Program-made: the position numbers and the translations under genes | Notes under the pieces: generated by a model | What the model was told of the DNA's origin: nothing | What the model saw: only the letters and a program-made list of their open reading frames with translations | Database searches by the model: none | Part shown: in pieces, positions 1-11,859 of the stretch | Layout: the number at the start of each line of letters is the position of its first letter | How positions within the stretch are numbered: the first letter of the stretch is position 1 | Origin: Symbiodinium natans | Taxonomy: Eukaryota > Sar > Dinophyceae > Suessiales > Symbiodiniaceae | DNA length: 64,000 bases | Reading direction: 5' to 3' | Assembly (NCBI GenBank): GCA_905221605.1 | Contig: CAJNDS010001602.1 | Span: forward strand, 350,501 to 414,500

Positions 1-836
1 AGCGGCCTGGTGGGAATGGCATGCCAGCTGGAACCCGCGGTTGCTGACCCCGGGCGCTCCCGAACCCCAGCCACAGCTCTGTCTGCAGCCGCACTCATGA
101 GGCTTTTCTCTCGCAGACCCTTCGCGCACCAGACCTTGATCGGTCACTAGGATTGAGGCTTTTTTGCCCCCCCTGGATTGACCTTGGACCTGGCATGTTT
201 GGCCTGTGTCCTGCGCAGAATAAAACAGAAACTCGCGAAAAGCAAGGGAGGATGGGCGAAGGGACAGCCTGCGAGCAGCCTCCGTGGGGCATGGCACGTG
301 CACATCTACCACCTTTCTGACAGTCTGAGCACCAATGAAACCCAATTCCTCTGAACCCCGAACGCCAACGCCAACACGCCGCAGGCGAAATGACTGTTGC
401 CCAGCTCACTTCGAAGCAGCTTCCAGCTTGTCCTTCAGGGACGCTCAGGAACGCCAACTCAGAAACCTTAAGACTCACGTCCCGACCTGCAGATGCAACC
501 CCTACAAACGAATCCGCAATAACCTGCTTACATGCTATATCCTCATCGTGCAACATGGAACCCTAGACCTCTCAATCTCTGCCTGGCAACAACAAAATTC
601 CTAGCATGTTTGGAGCCAATGCTTAGGAATGCTTTGGGATGGAAAGGGTGCAACCATGTTCAACCTAGTGGGCCTGCGGTTTAGAAGTTCTGAGGTCACC
701 CTCCTTAAGAGATCCTGGACTTTGTGATGAAATTCCAGTACCCGTAAGCTCGAAGCCCCGAAACCTTCAATCCTCAAAGCCCTTGCTGGGCCCCAAGCCC
801 TGGTCCCAAAAACCCCGGGCCCCTGGCCGCTAAAGC
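1..836. other. Sequence 3' of the GST gene; no gene supported
   Basis: This stretch lies downstream of the stop codon of the glutathione transferase gene. It holds degenerate CCCTAAA-like sequence at about 750-840 and otherwise mixed sequence. The open frames at 95-556 (minus) and 335-604 (plus) overlap each other and have no recognisable motif or splice context. It may contain the 3' untranslated region and intergenic DNA. No polyadenylation signal can be assigned. Confidence 0.4.
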
Positions 837-3800
837 CTAAAGCCCTCGTCTGCTCTCAACTCCCCCAGCATCCTGGGTCTTGGTCTCAAAGTCACTGCGC
901 GCGTGCCGCTCATGCAGCTGCTCCGACTTTTCCTTTTGTTCTTTCTATGTTGGGGGTTTAGGGTTTAGGGGTTTTTTGGGGTTTTGGGGTTTTTGGCTTG
1001 GTGCAATGCTTAGTGTTCAGGAGGGGTGTCAAGTGAGCAGAGGCCAGGCAGGAACCCCCCACACCATGAGAAAAACGAGTCAGCTCTCCAAGTTTGACAA
1101 ATGTCTCTTCAGTTGCAAGCCAAGCGTGTTGAACTGCTTCGGATCTGCTACAACCTTCTGTTTGCACATGAACCCCCCCCCCAATTAAAAAATAGAATAC
1201 AAAACAGCCCTGAAAACCGCCCCCATTCCTTATATGTCTCTTTAAGCCCTCCGAGCCACTCCGAAGGGGCGATTCACCATGTTGCCGCGCTTCCTGAGCT
1301 CCAACCAGCTTGGCCAGCCCAAAAAAATTAACCCTAAGCCCGCAAATTCCCCCGAACCCACCAAACGAAAGAACAGAACGGCGAAACTCCAAAAAAATGC
1401 AAGCCCGCCAACCTTCTGAAGGGTGACTTTGGCCCAGAAGCCCTCGACCCGAAAACTCTGCAATGATCAACGAAGTACCAGGCCTTGTGGCCTTCTGTAA
1501 CTTCACCAACTCGACTCATAAATGACATCCTAAAAAAGCACGGCGCCAGAAAAGTGTCCCCCCCCCCCCCGCACATCTGCAGCCGGGTGTCACAGCGGGC
1601 CGCTCCGCAACGCGCTTGGCCCATTCCATGAGGACCTTGTACTCCTGCACCATCCATGCACGGGCTTGAGCCTATCTGAGTTCGCGGTTTGGGATTTCAG
1701 AAGGGACAGGCATGTATAGGGCTTGCTAGTTGCCCAAAACCCTCAACTTCAAACACCTGAAACCCTAAACCGCTTCTCCTGCACTTGCAGGAACTCATTT
1801 GCCGCTCCGTAGATCTTGCCCAGCATCAGCCAGCCAACCCTTGGAACTGTAACTCAGAGAGGCTATGTGAGACGCAAACTTGACCACATGACAGGCGACC
1901 GCTTTCCGTTGTTTGCGTGGCATTTGGGCTTGCGCACACGTAGGAACAGGTTTGTGGAATCTAGAACGGGTCGCTGAAACTACGCCTTAGCGTTTCCAGG
2001 CTTGAGGTTGTCTGGGCTTGTACTCCTAGGCCCTCACCACGCTCGATCTTGTCTGGCGAACGGTCGCCTGTTGTACACAGAGAGCACACCTTGCAAGAAC
2101 AAAATGCACGCGTCCAAGCCGCCTGTGTGGGCTCAGGGTACACATAAGGGCTTACAATCATGTATTTACACCTTACCTCAGTGGGAGAAGCCCTACCCCG
2201 GACCTTGCAATCCCAAACTTGTAAGCCCTAAGCCCGACCCCGCCCCCCCTGCCGCCCCAAAGCTTCTGGAAGACTCAGGTCTGCAATTGTTGAAGCAGAA
2301 AGCAAGTGCCAACTGCTGAGCGGCTACTGAATATGGGTTTTTGGCTTGAAGGCTTAAGACTTCGGTAGAAGGCCAGCGTCCGTATGATCTTCCCGAGTAC
2401 TGAAGAGGCAAGACTGAGCGATCAGTGGCAGCCAAGCAATGTGAAAGAGCATGCGCATGCATATGTGCATACAAATACATTACATACACACATGCCTGGG
2501 AAGCCGGATAATTGACCTTGCATTAAATTTACCCAAAACCCTTGACTCTAAATCTCCAGCGCAACAGCTCTGTGAAGCCTAAAAGTCCTAAATCGGTCTT
2601 TGACTCTCGGCCTAGGGGGTAGGATTAAGGGCTTAGGGCGTAGGAACTTTCACGTTGAGGGCCTGGGTTTTCGGCTTTATTTTGGGTTGAGGATACGAAG
2701 GAGATCCGTTCTTGTAGGCAGCCGAAAAACCAAGGCCAAATCGCCATGTCAGCAATTGTGTACCTTAGCTCAACTAGTCCAAAGCAGCAAGCTGAGGTTA
2801 AGGCCGAGCTACTTACTCGAGATAAGCCGCATCTTCCCCAAAACAAGGCACTATAAGTCACTATACCCTGCAAAATCTCACCCGTAACCCACTGCTTGCC
2901 CAAGGGCCGTACAGTACTGCGCAGCCCCCAAATGATCGACCCCTTGCCACTCGCCACAGTTTTGGGCCGCAAGCCCTCATTGTCCCTCCATGTTTGGGCA
3001 ACTCACCTTTCGAAGCAAACCCACAACCCTGTCTGGTGGACCCGCACGTGATGGCCGGACCCCAAATTTGGTGGAGTTTAGGGCCAGGAATACTCTTACC
3101 CTGCTGCCTGTCCACCGTTTCGGGTGTTTCAGACAGCATGCGAGGGATGGATGTCGAGCGCCCTTTCTCGCCCGAATAAACAAACCCACAATTGGGGTTC
3201 TGTGAATCGGACTCTGTCGAGGCGCTGGTCTCCACAGATGTACCTCGTCGGGTTCGGTGCTTAGGCTCTTGGGTTGAGTTGGAACTCCAGCGCTCAGCTC
3301 TACAGGTGCGTCAACAAGTTGAGGAAGTAGCGATTAAGGGGGCGGGGGGGGGGGGGGGGGGGGGGCGTTCTTGAAGGCGTGTGACAAGCGCCCAAGAGAG
3401 AGATCCGCATCAGTAAACCATCGAAAACCCGAAGTTCTAGACCTCTCTGAACTTCTGAACCCCTCATTCCCCAAACCCTTAGCGATCCTTTAAGGGAGCC
3501 AGGGGGAGGTAGGCCCCATATTTGTGGTTTTGACTCTGAGGGTTTTTCCGACAAGCTTGCAGACGAGGAGCTTCTTGTTGCCATCAGCCAGGTGCTTGTC
3601 CAAGACGTCGAGAAGTCGCTTTGTCTCCATGCTGTACCGATCAATGGCATACTGAATCCTCAACTCGCCCCACACAAACGAGCAGAGTTTAGGGTTTCGG
3701 GTGGTTCAAGCGTGGCTCCTTGCCGTCCTACGCAACATCGGAAATCATCGGGAAAGAACAACCGAACAGAAAGCCGAAGTTTAAAGCAACGCGACGAACC

Positions 3801-6569
3801 GGAAACCCAGTCTGAAACTCTTTAGCCTCGGCCGGACCTGCAACCACCCACGCTGAGTACACTCCCTACTCCAAACAGCAGCCGGAGCGCTTCACGGGTG
3901 CGTAGTTGTAGAAGTGCCCAAAGCCTCCGACAAGAGCAGCCCTCGAAAAACCAAGGTTTAGGGTTTAGGATAGTCTTGAGTGAGAACTTCTCCACCCGCG
4001 CTTCATAAAGTCACCCACTCGACTGCCCTCGACTCGTAAACTCCAAAACCCCAAAGCCCCCGGCCAAGCCCCATAATCCCCACTGCATGCACTAGTTTAC
4101 ACGCAGCCACACCAAAAGTCTCCCAAAGGGGGTTCAAGGCTCTGAGGGTTGCGGATGAGGCAGGGATTTTAAAAGCAGCACCAAAACTCTTCTGGACGCA
4201 CTGAAGGGTCCGGCAAACCCATTGAATCACAAATCAAGCGTCAAAACTGAACAAGCGCAGGCTACAGAACATCCCCAAGTGACAGCATGTTAGCGCCGTC
4301 CTCCGCCGATGAAAGGCGCCGAACCCATCTGCCTCGGCTATTGGGGTTTGGGGTTTGGGTTTGCTGAGTTTTTAAAGGCCCGAAAATGACAAGCAGTCAC
4401 CGGTCTTGTGTGGTCTGTGCTGGGGCAGAATTAATTTGTACAGTGTAGGGCCTACAAGGCATGAGTAGGGCTTATGTGTTGTCTAAACATAAGGGTGCCT
4501 CTCTCACGTCACATTCATCCCACGCTGAGTGTGCGCAAGGTGCCACATGAGCCAGTTTTGAACTTCGGCCCGGGCGGGATACTCCTCGCAATGCAAGGAA
4601 AAAGGCTTGCTAAGGTTCCCTAAAGTTTCCTAAGGTTCATTCAGGTTCCCGAATACCCAAAGGGGACCAGCATGTAGAACTGCCCATGTAAGGGTTCGTG
4701 AATGACAGAAAGGACTGCAAGGGCTTGAAGCAGGGTGTCGTCGTGGCACGGCTTGCAAGTTTACAATGGTCTGGAGGGGCTTGGGTTTGGATGTTTTGGG
4801 GTGTCCCGTTTGGGGATACATTTGGCTCAGAGACTTTGGGCTTCCGAGGGGGTTTTCATCGTTCTGACAATGTTGGGTCCATTTGTATTATGCTGCGCTA
4901 CACCCAGGCTTTTTGGAAAGTTTGGGGCGTCCCGGAGTTGGGAATGTTTGGGCTGAGGGATTCAATCGCGCAATTCTGTGGATACGGAGTTTACAGTCAA
5001 AGGTTTCAGGGACCCCCTGAAGCCTCTCGACGCCCTCAACCCCTCGCCTGACACTGGCCTCGGTTTGCGCTTGAGAGGTCTTGCTGCTCGAAGAAGCCAT
5101 ATGGCTTTCGCTCATGTGGGGATGTATGGCATAGGGATGTAGGACATCAGTTGTTCGAGTGGGATTCAAAAGTTTAGACGGGCAAAAGCAGTGGTGTCCG
5201 GCACGAGCGTGCCTTCGGCAAGAAGAGGCCATCCTTGTCGTACTTGTCGCAGAGGTACCTAGAAGCTGCTGGGCTTGAGAAGGTCTGGAGGCTTTGGGGC
5301 TCAGGAGCTTCAGGGTCAGAGACGTACGCGTTTTAACAAGGGCTAAGGCGGCTAAGGATTCTGCTTCCCAGGCGCATCAGGATGGAACCGGACTCAAAGA
5401 CACGCACAGGCTTGTCCGTGGAGTGGTCCACCATCGCAGGGATCCTGTTCAACTCTGTACTTCCACTAGAGTGGCCAATTCATGTTTTTAGATGTCGCGA
5501 TGGACAAGCCGCCGTATGGGTGCCAGCATCATGCAGATTTCTAAAGGCCAGAACTCGTCAGTGCTAACTGTCGGTACCTAGACTGGTCGGGTTTGGAGCT
5601 AGGCCGGGCCATGTTTCCATGGGTCCGAGTTGCTTGGAGTTCGGATTGATGGCTTGGAAGCCGGATGTGAACTGCACGCCGTTGATGGGGATCAGCCACG
5701 CCTCACTTCGGGTTGGAGCAGAGGCCTCTCAAGATTCAGAGTCCAGGGGAGTTTTAGGGCTTGGGTTTAGGGTGTGAAGATGGGGTTTAAGCACTTTCCG
5801 CTTCAGGGTTTGGGGTTCAGCGCTTAGGGCCTAAAGCTTAGAGGTCCCATTCGGTCGTCTGACCTTGGGTTTTCAGGCCGCGAGGCATCGTACTCGAAGT
5901 CCGGGAAAGTCTCGACCAGCTCCTCGAGCAAAATGGTCACTTTGACTCCGTTCCTTGGCTCGTGAGGCCTCTTTTTCTCTTTTGAGGAGGAGGGGAGGGT
6001 GGTCGTCAAGGCGTGGGGGTTTTGGGTTCGAAATGGTTCCAAGCTGAAAAGGCAACCTCACGCCCCAGGCTCGGCGTGCCCATGGAGTAGAGCTGGATCT
6101 TGTGCTCTCCCTTGGGGAGGGGCTTGTCCTTGCGGTTTGAGGTTTTCAGATGCCTGGGCTTCAGGACTCAGGGTCCGCGGGGCTGGTCTGAGGGCTCCAA
6201 CGAGCCCAACAACATCCCCACAACCGACTATCCTCGAACCTCACCCCGCCCCTCTTTCCCCCCCCCCCCCCAAGCTCCTCACCCCAGGCTCCAGCGTAGG
6301 GGCGGTTGGTACCGCCAAAGGTGCCGCCCTGATCTTTGTACTCCCACACCTGGAAGTTGCAAGAGGCGCGCTTTGCAGGGAACAGGGGCCTCATTGCAAT
6401 TTGCCAAAATACCCCTCACATCTGCTCCCCTTTCATGACTCAAAACCCCCCAACATCTTAACATTCTTAAAACCAAAGCCGCCCTGGAGCTTGTACTCAG
6501 AGACCCCTATACTCTGGGCCAAGTGGGCACCTTGGGCACCACGTAGTCCGCCGGCAATGAAGGCTTCTC
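837..6569 (-). CDS. YghU-type glutathione S-transferase, 16 exons
   Basis: This encodes a cytosolic-type glutathione transferase resembling bacterial YghU (Nu class), a family with glutathione-dependent disulfide-bond reductase activity. Exons, 5' to 3': 6531-6569, 6290-6349, 6073-6128, 5887-5953, 5634-5701, 5376-5444, 5213-5258, 4544-4584, 4301-4332, 3896-3924, 3565-3663, 2731-2768, 1785-1839, 1594-1644, 1260-1298, 837-926 (ends TAG). They sum to 879 nt (292 codons plus stop), close to the roughly 290 residues of YghU. The thioredoxin-fold half shows GGTNRPYAG, MGTPNGVKVTILLEEL, INPNSKIPAMVD and FESGSILMYL, the last being the glutathione gamma-Glu binding region. The helical half shows IQYAIDRY, YTIADMAIWPWVGW, MEWAKRVAERPA and RGNMVNR. 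Introns open with GT, GC (for example after 4544, 5213 and 5376) or GA (after 4301 and 6073). The start methionine and any targeting peptide lie upstream and were not found. The family call is firm; exact junctions are inferred. The 2731-2768/3565 junction is the least certain. Confidence 0.9.
3339..3365. repeat. Poly-G tract
   Basis: A nearly pure G run inside a GST intron. Reads encoding it in other frames are artefacts. Confidence 0.9.
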
Positions 6570-7760
6570 CTGCGTCGAGCTCAGAGCTTAGGCAAGTGGA
6601 GGTCTTTCTTGGCAGTTAGCTCGGTTTAGGGAGTTTAGGGGTTGGTTTTTCCCAAACCCAGAGCACCTCCGCCATGTCCGAGGAAGGGCTCGTCGACGGC
6701 GCGAGACACCTTGCTGGGGATGAGACGGGGGGTCCGGCTTCTGCACGTGGGGCCTGTAATCTTCATGATGTTTTGTGCCGTGGTTCTTCTTTCGCTGCTG
6801 CTCGAAGTCGTCAACTGTCGTGCCCAGACTTGCAATGAAACCTGCAGAAAAACCCCGTCCTGTCAGGTCATCGGAACCCGAAACCCCCAAAGACCTCAAA
6901 CTCGAAAACATTAGACCCTGTACCTGCAAAGCTTCCAAACCGCGAGGAGCTCCATTAACCCCTGGACCCCTGGAAGCCCTCAACCCTGCAACCACACGCA
7001 GAGCCTATGAACCAAAGACATCCAAAGACCCTAGCTTCGATCGAGCCGCAGTCCCATGCAAAATGCTGCGGCGAGCTTCAGACAAATGTCTCGAACCGAA
7101 ACAAATCGACAGGTCGAACATCGCAAGGAACAGCAGGGTCTAGGCTTTTGGGATCTTCTAGGGTTTGATGCTTCAGGCTCCAGGATATCAGGGCCGTGGC
7201 AGGAGAGATCCATCAAGAGCTCGCGTCTTGAAAACGGAGGCTTGCCAGAACGTGAGCACCACAAGCTCTGCGGCAGGTTAACAATCACCGCACTTGGGCT
7301 TGGAGGTGGCTGAGCGCCTCGGGTTAGTCTAGGCTGACCTCAAGAGAAGCCCGCCAGTAATCCTAAGCGTCAAAAATGACTGAGATCCTTACACAACCTT
7401 CAGCCCAAGCACACAGAGGCCCAACAAAAACTTAGATTCAAACCTTCAAATCCGTAAATCCTCGCACCCTCAACAGCACTCACCGCACTCCCCCACCTCC
7501 CCCCCCCCACCGCCCAAAAAGAAAAAGCGACAAGAACCCTAATCCTAAACCCGCAAAAAGCCCACAAAATCCCCAAAAAGCTGGGCCCTGAGCAGGCTGA
7601 GCTGCACCTCCGTCGCGGATCGAAGGTCATGCTGTATTTGCTTGGGGGCGCGGGGCTCAGGGCGTGGGGTCGGAGGGTAGGGGCTGAGGATGGCGCGGAT
7701 GCAGCACCCGAACACTCTCAACATCGAAGTTCATGAAGAGGCGGAAGGGTTTTCGTGTTT
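6570..7760 (-). other. Upstream of the decoded GST exons; 5' exon unresolved
   Basis: The first GST exon(s), with the start codon, should lie here. Minus-strand candidates are a stretch at about 6665-6715 reading VSRAVDEPFLGHG and one at 7690-7750 reading FRLFMNFDVESVRVLHP. Neither could be joined in phase to the first decoded exon. TTTAGGG-like sequence at 6620-6650 and 7140-7180 and CCCTAAA-like sequence at 6845-7020 and 7400-7560 suggest introns here. Confidence 0.3.
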
Positions 7761-7927
7761 AAGGTTTAAGGGTTTCGGGCCACCAAAGAGCTAAGCCAGT
7801 AAGGCCGACTTTCACGAGACATCGAACCGAAGAGGCGACATGCACGTCTGAAGCCAGAAAAGCCCAAGAAAGGTGTCCTTTCTGAACTCCGAAAATGGAC
7901 CCCAACGCCCCACGCCCCAAACATCCA

Positions 7928-8063
<136 letters not shown>

Positions 8064-10280
8064 AAAAAAACTGAATAAATTCTGGTTTCTGAACAGCTCG
8101 AAGTCAGCAGTCAGACACCTCGCGGCGTTCCGGACTTGTACATGTCTGTAGTTTTTGCAGTTCCCTGGCCCAGAAACATCTCCGGACTTATATACGACTT
8201 ACGGAATGCAGATCTCACGGCCGGTCCCGGATAGACGAAAAAACCTACCTTCGAATCGGGGGCAACTCGAGGCGCCCCCAGAGCGAACCCACAACCCCGC
8301 CCCGTGAACCCTGAACAGGGCCTGCTTCAGTGCTCTTGCAGGCATTGCTGGGACTGGTGCGGGGCCAGGATAGCTGCAGGAGCCTCAGCACAGGCTCTGC
8401 GAGCTTGGCCATGGCGTCTAACACGTTGAAGCAGAGAAACCCCAAGCTCGGCAGGTAGACACCCAGTTGTGCTGGACATCGTTGTCGGTTTCTGGTCCAA
8501 GCAAAAATGGAATCGATGTCCCCCTAATAATCAACCCCGTCCAAGCTTGTGCCTTTTTGGTGCTGCTTGCTCCTAACCACAAGGGGCCCCCGGCGCTCCA
8601 GCGGCGTGAGCGTGCCGGGGGCAGATCCAGGCTGGCCACAGCGTTTTGGGTAAGTTTGTTTTCTTGGGGGGGGGGGGGGGGGGGGTTTGACTTTTTTGAG
8701 ATCCAATCCAGAGTTCGTTTGGACTGAAAAACAGGATTTGAGGTGCTTTTCGAGGGTTAAAGTTGAAGGGTTCAAGGCTTTAGGTATAAGTTTGTTCAAA
8801 GCGATCCCCGGCCCTGCACATCCAGAACTTTCAGCCCACGATCCTAATGCAGCCCGCATAAGATAAAATTCTCCCCCTTGTAGGAACCGCGCCTCTGCTC
8901 AAGCAATCACGCCTTAGCCCCGAATCTAATCCTGAGCAAAAAACTGAGCAAAAACTTAGATCCTAAAATTGAACCTTGCACTCCGAATATAAACCTCCAG
9001 CCCTAGACCCCGAATTTAACTTAAACCTGAAAGCCTGGCCAACATCCCCGAAACCGAACATACCTGAACATGAACCCAAACCCTAGCCTTAGGCAGAGCC
9101 CCCTATCTGCCTCAACGCTTTCTCTTAAGCACAGGACCAACTCACAAAACAGCCAGATCTGCCACCAATAGATGGCCAGGATAAGGCCTTGGCTTGAGAG
9201 CTTTGAATGCTAATGCAGCACGTAGGGACTTAGGGGCCATACCGGCATTTCTCAAAATAGGTGACGCTTTGAGGGCAAAGGTTTATAAATTTGGTTGTGG
9301 AATTTCGTTGGGTGCCTGCAAGACTGGCACAGAACCGAAGCTGGTTTCAAGCCCGCTTTACTTAACAGTTAGTCTCCATTGCTAGTTCTCGCGTTCAGAG
9401 GTTCACAAGAAATGCACAACTGACTGCCACAACGCGTAGGGCGTTGGGTGCTCCGGATTTCGCATGTAATGTAGCAATCAGCAAACAAACGGGTCCAAAA
9501 GAACCATGCACATCAGAACGAGCTAACGGGGTCAAAGCTTCGAACACTAAGCTCAAGCAGCCAATCATACGCGCGAGGCGAACTCAGCGGCGAACGAACC
9601 CACGCTCAGTGCCGGAGTTCCCTGGGCAAAAAGGCTTTGTTTAACACAGTGGGGAGGAAACATCTTTTCTTGCAGTGCCTAGTGTTCATCACTGTTGATC
9701 AGGGGATGCACACGGTAGGACAGGTCCTGTGGGGGCTTCGGGTTTCGGTCTTAGGGTTCAACCAACCCTTGAGCTGGAAACCAAAACGCCCCTCAACCCA
9801 ACTACGGCTGAATGCCAGCCGTACCGCCTAAAGCCCCTAAATTCCTGACCCATCCTGCCCTAAATGAGCCTCCCCACCTCTTACAGACGGAACTTTACCC
9901 CAAAAGCCCAAACCCGGCCCACGCATCCAGAGTTCTGCCTGGCCCGGATCCGGGTGTGAACTCGCACGCCCCAAACGCAGGAGAAGATTTGTCCTCCGGA
10001 TGACCTCGGTTTGGAGAATAAATTAGTTTAGGCTTTATAGGGCATTTGGTGCAAGGCTTAACTTTGAAGAGTGTGGAATGCAGAGATGGGGTTTTAGAGG
10101 TGGGTCGAGGGGAGTTTGGCTCTCCGTTGTGCTCTTGTCATATCTTTGCAGGTTTTCAGCCGCCAAGCCCTGAACCCTAAACCCTGCGTCATATCTCAGG
10201 CTCGAGCTCTCAGCTCTAAACTTTACAACTGAGCCCTCTACAAACCTGCCAGCCTAACCCCCTAATTACTGAACCCTGGG
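8064..10280. other. Intron-like or intergenic sequence, no firm gene
   Basis: This holds alternating telomere-like blocks (TTTAGGG-like at 8750-8790; CCCTAAA-like at 8930-9080, 9780-9850, 10160-10280) and a poly-G run at 8666-8685. A minus-strand stretch at 8330-8445 reads GFLCFNVLDAMAKLAEPVL and could be an exon. Another at 9930-10005 reads EVIRRTNLLLRLGR. Neither has supported splice junctions or a family match. Confidence 0.3.
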
Positions 10281-10289
10281 TGCCCTGCA

Positions 10290-10395
10290 TCCTCACTGGG
10301 AATCTGGTTCCGCATCTCCTCCAGCCTCATGGGTGGAACGTTCGTGCTTGTGTCCAGGATGTTGTTTAGAGCTTCCACCTTCTGAAACCTCAGCC
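10290..10395 (-). CDS. Possible exon, unrecognised protein
   Basis: The minus strand reads QKVEALNNILDTSTNV followed by RLEEMRNQIPS, charged and helix-like. It stops at a plausible GT donor (GTGAGG). CCCTAAA-like sequence lies to its left, as for verified exons. The TTTAGGG-like block expected on its right is weak, so this may be two smaller exons or chance. I do not recognise a family. Confidence 0.3.
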
Positions 10396-10744
10396 CTTCT
10401 CACGCACGACCTGCAAGACCTGCAAAGCACATCAACCCAAAATCCAAGGAAAGAGTCACGAGTCAACGGAATTCTCCGCACCCTACGCGGCTCTGACTCT
10501 CACAGGTCATTGTCCCCCTTCCTGCGCTTCAAGCAATTTACCCCTTACAGGGACAGAGCAGCATTAGATCCGTAGGCCTACGTAGCCCTATTCTCCCCGA
10601 TGTTTAGCCCTGCAGGGCGTTTTTCCTAGAAGCCCCGCAAGCCCGTTTCTCTGTCAACCTCTTCAGCACAATGCGAAGCCTCTAAGAGCCCCAAACGCCC
10701 CAAACGCCCCAAACTGCCCCAAGAGCCCCAGCTCCCCTGGCCTC

Positions 10745-10829
10745 CGCCACTCCTTCTGGAGCTCCAGAAGCCGCCTGCCCAAGGCCTGGCGGATGAAGGG
10801 GGCAGCTTGAGAGTTGTGGTGCAGGACTT
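10745..10829 (-). CDS. Exon of an unrecognised protein
   Basis: After an AG acceptor the minus strand reads VLHHNSQAAPFIRQALGRRL and continues LELQKEWRR, a strongly helical, charged stretch. It has a clear CCCTAAA-like block on its left (10685-10735) and a TTTAGGG-like block on its right (10830-10870), the context shared by verified exons. The downstream (left) boundary is uncertain. No family is recognised. Confidence 0.45.
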
Positions 10830-11705
10830 CTTAGGGTCGAGGGTCCTTCAACTTGCAGGTTCTAGGGCCTTTCTTCAGGGCTGTCGGTTTGGTTTAGGAT
10901 GTTAGCGCGTGGGGTTTCTGGTCTGGGCGCAGGGTTTTGGAGGGGCTTGGGGTTTCGGATGACTAAGGGGTTCAAGGCTGATCAATAAACTTTCACCCAA
11001 GTCCTCCACACACAGGTCCACCTTTAAGCCCTAATCCTTATGCTGCGGTCTTTTTTCGCGGCTTCGCCGCGGCGCCACCGTGCCGCCACAGGAGCCCCTC
11101 CAGGAGAATCCTTGGCTTGCCCACCGATGGGAGCTTGGGGGAGCTACATATAGATTGCTGCACACCTTCAAGTAAGCATGAGGGCTTGTTGGCAAGAGGT
11201 GCACGGGGAAGTGTCTTCTGGACACCGTCCAAGTAAGCACGTCAAGCGATGTAGGAAAACTTGACGCTATGATATTGTTGTGGCTGCATCAGCCTGTCTT
11301 CACTTCTGCCTGGGGGAAGGGGTGGGAGGCATGATGACGTGCATTGGTCCGAGCTCGTCCGAGCTCAATTGGTAACCTTTATGAAGCACAAGTAGGTGTA
11401 CCTTGCATATACGAGTATCTACCTACCGGTACATTCCCTGAAACCCCCCCCCCCCACCCCCCCGAAACCCTGCAACAACCGCCTTCGATGGCATGTACTT
11501 GGAACCCCCCTTTGAAAGAGCATTGTCAGCCTTCAGTACCCGAGACTCACTACGAACCTGAACAGCCCAGTGGCCAGGTCTCGCGAGTCTTTGCCTCCTC
11601 CCGTGTTCAAGAGTCTGCATCTCAAACTATAGTGGATGATGGTAGAAGCTCGTGCACACTGGGATACTGGGGTTGTGCTTCTGGACCTTGCCTCATTGCT
11701 CTAAC

Positions 11706-11859
11706 CCCAGTGTATCCTTTCTAATTTCAGTTTGGGCGGCTTGGTCCACGTTAAAACTCATTTGAAAATCATTCTCGTGCTGCGAGGTAACGAACACTGT
11801 GAAACCTTGGCGTCGATCCATTTTTTCTGCGGCGCTTATGGCACCAGGGAAATCAAAAC
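11706..11859 (-). CDS. Exon of an unrecognised protein
   Basis: This is a 154-nt exon candidate. An AAG acceptor lies to the right of 11859 and a GT donor (GTTAGA) to the left of 11706. Between them 50 codons stay open, including FDFPGAISAAEKMD, GFTVFVTSQHENDF and AAQTEIRKDTL. The composition is normal for a soluble protein and unlike the surrounding telomere-like sequence. It is one of the longest exons in the window. No family could be assigned. Confidence 0.5.
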
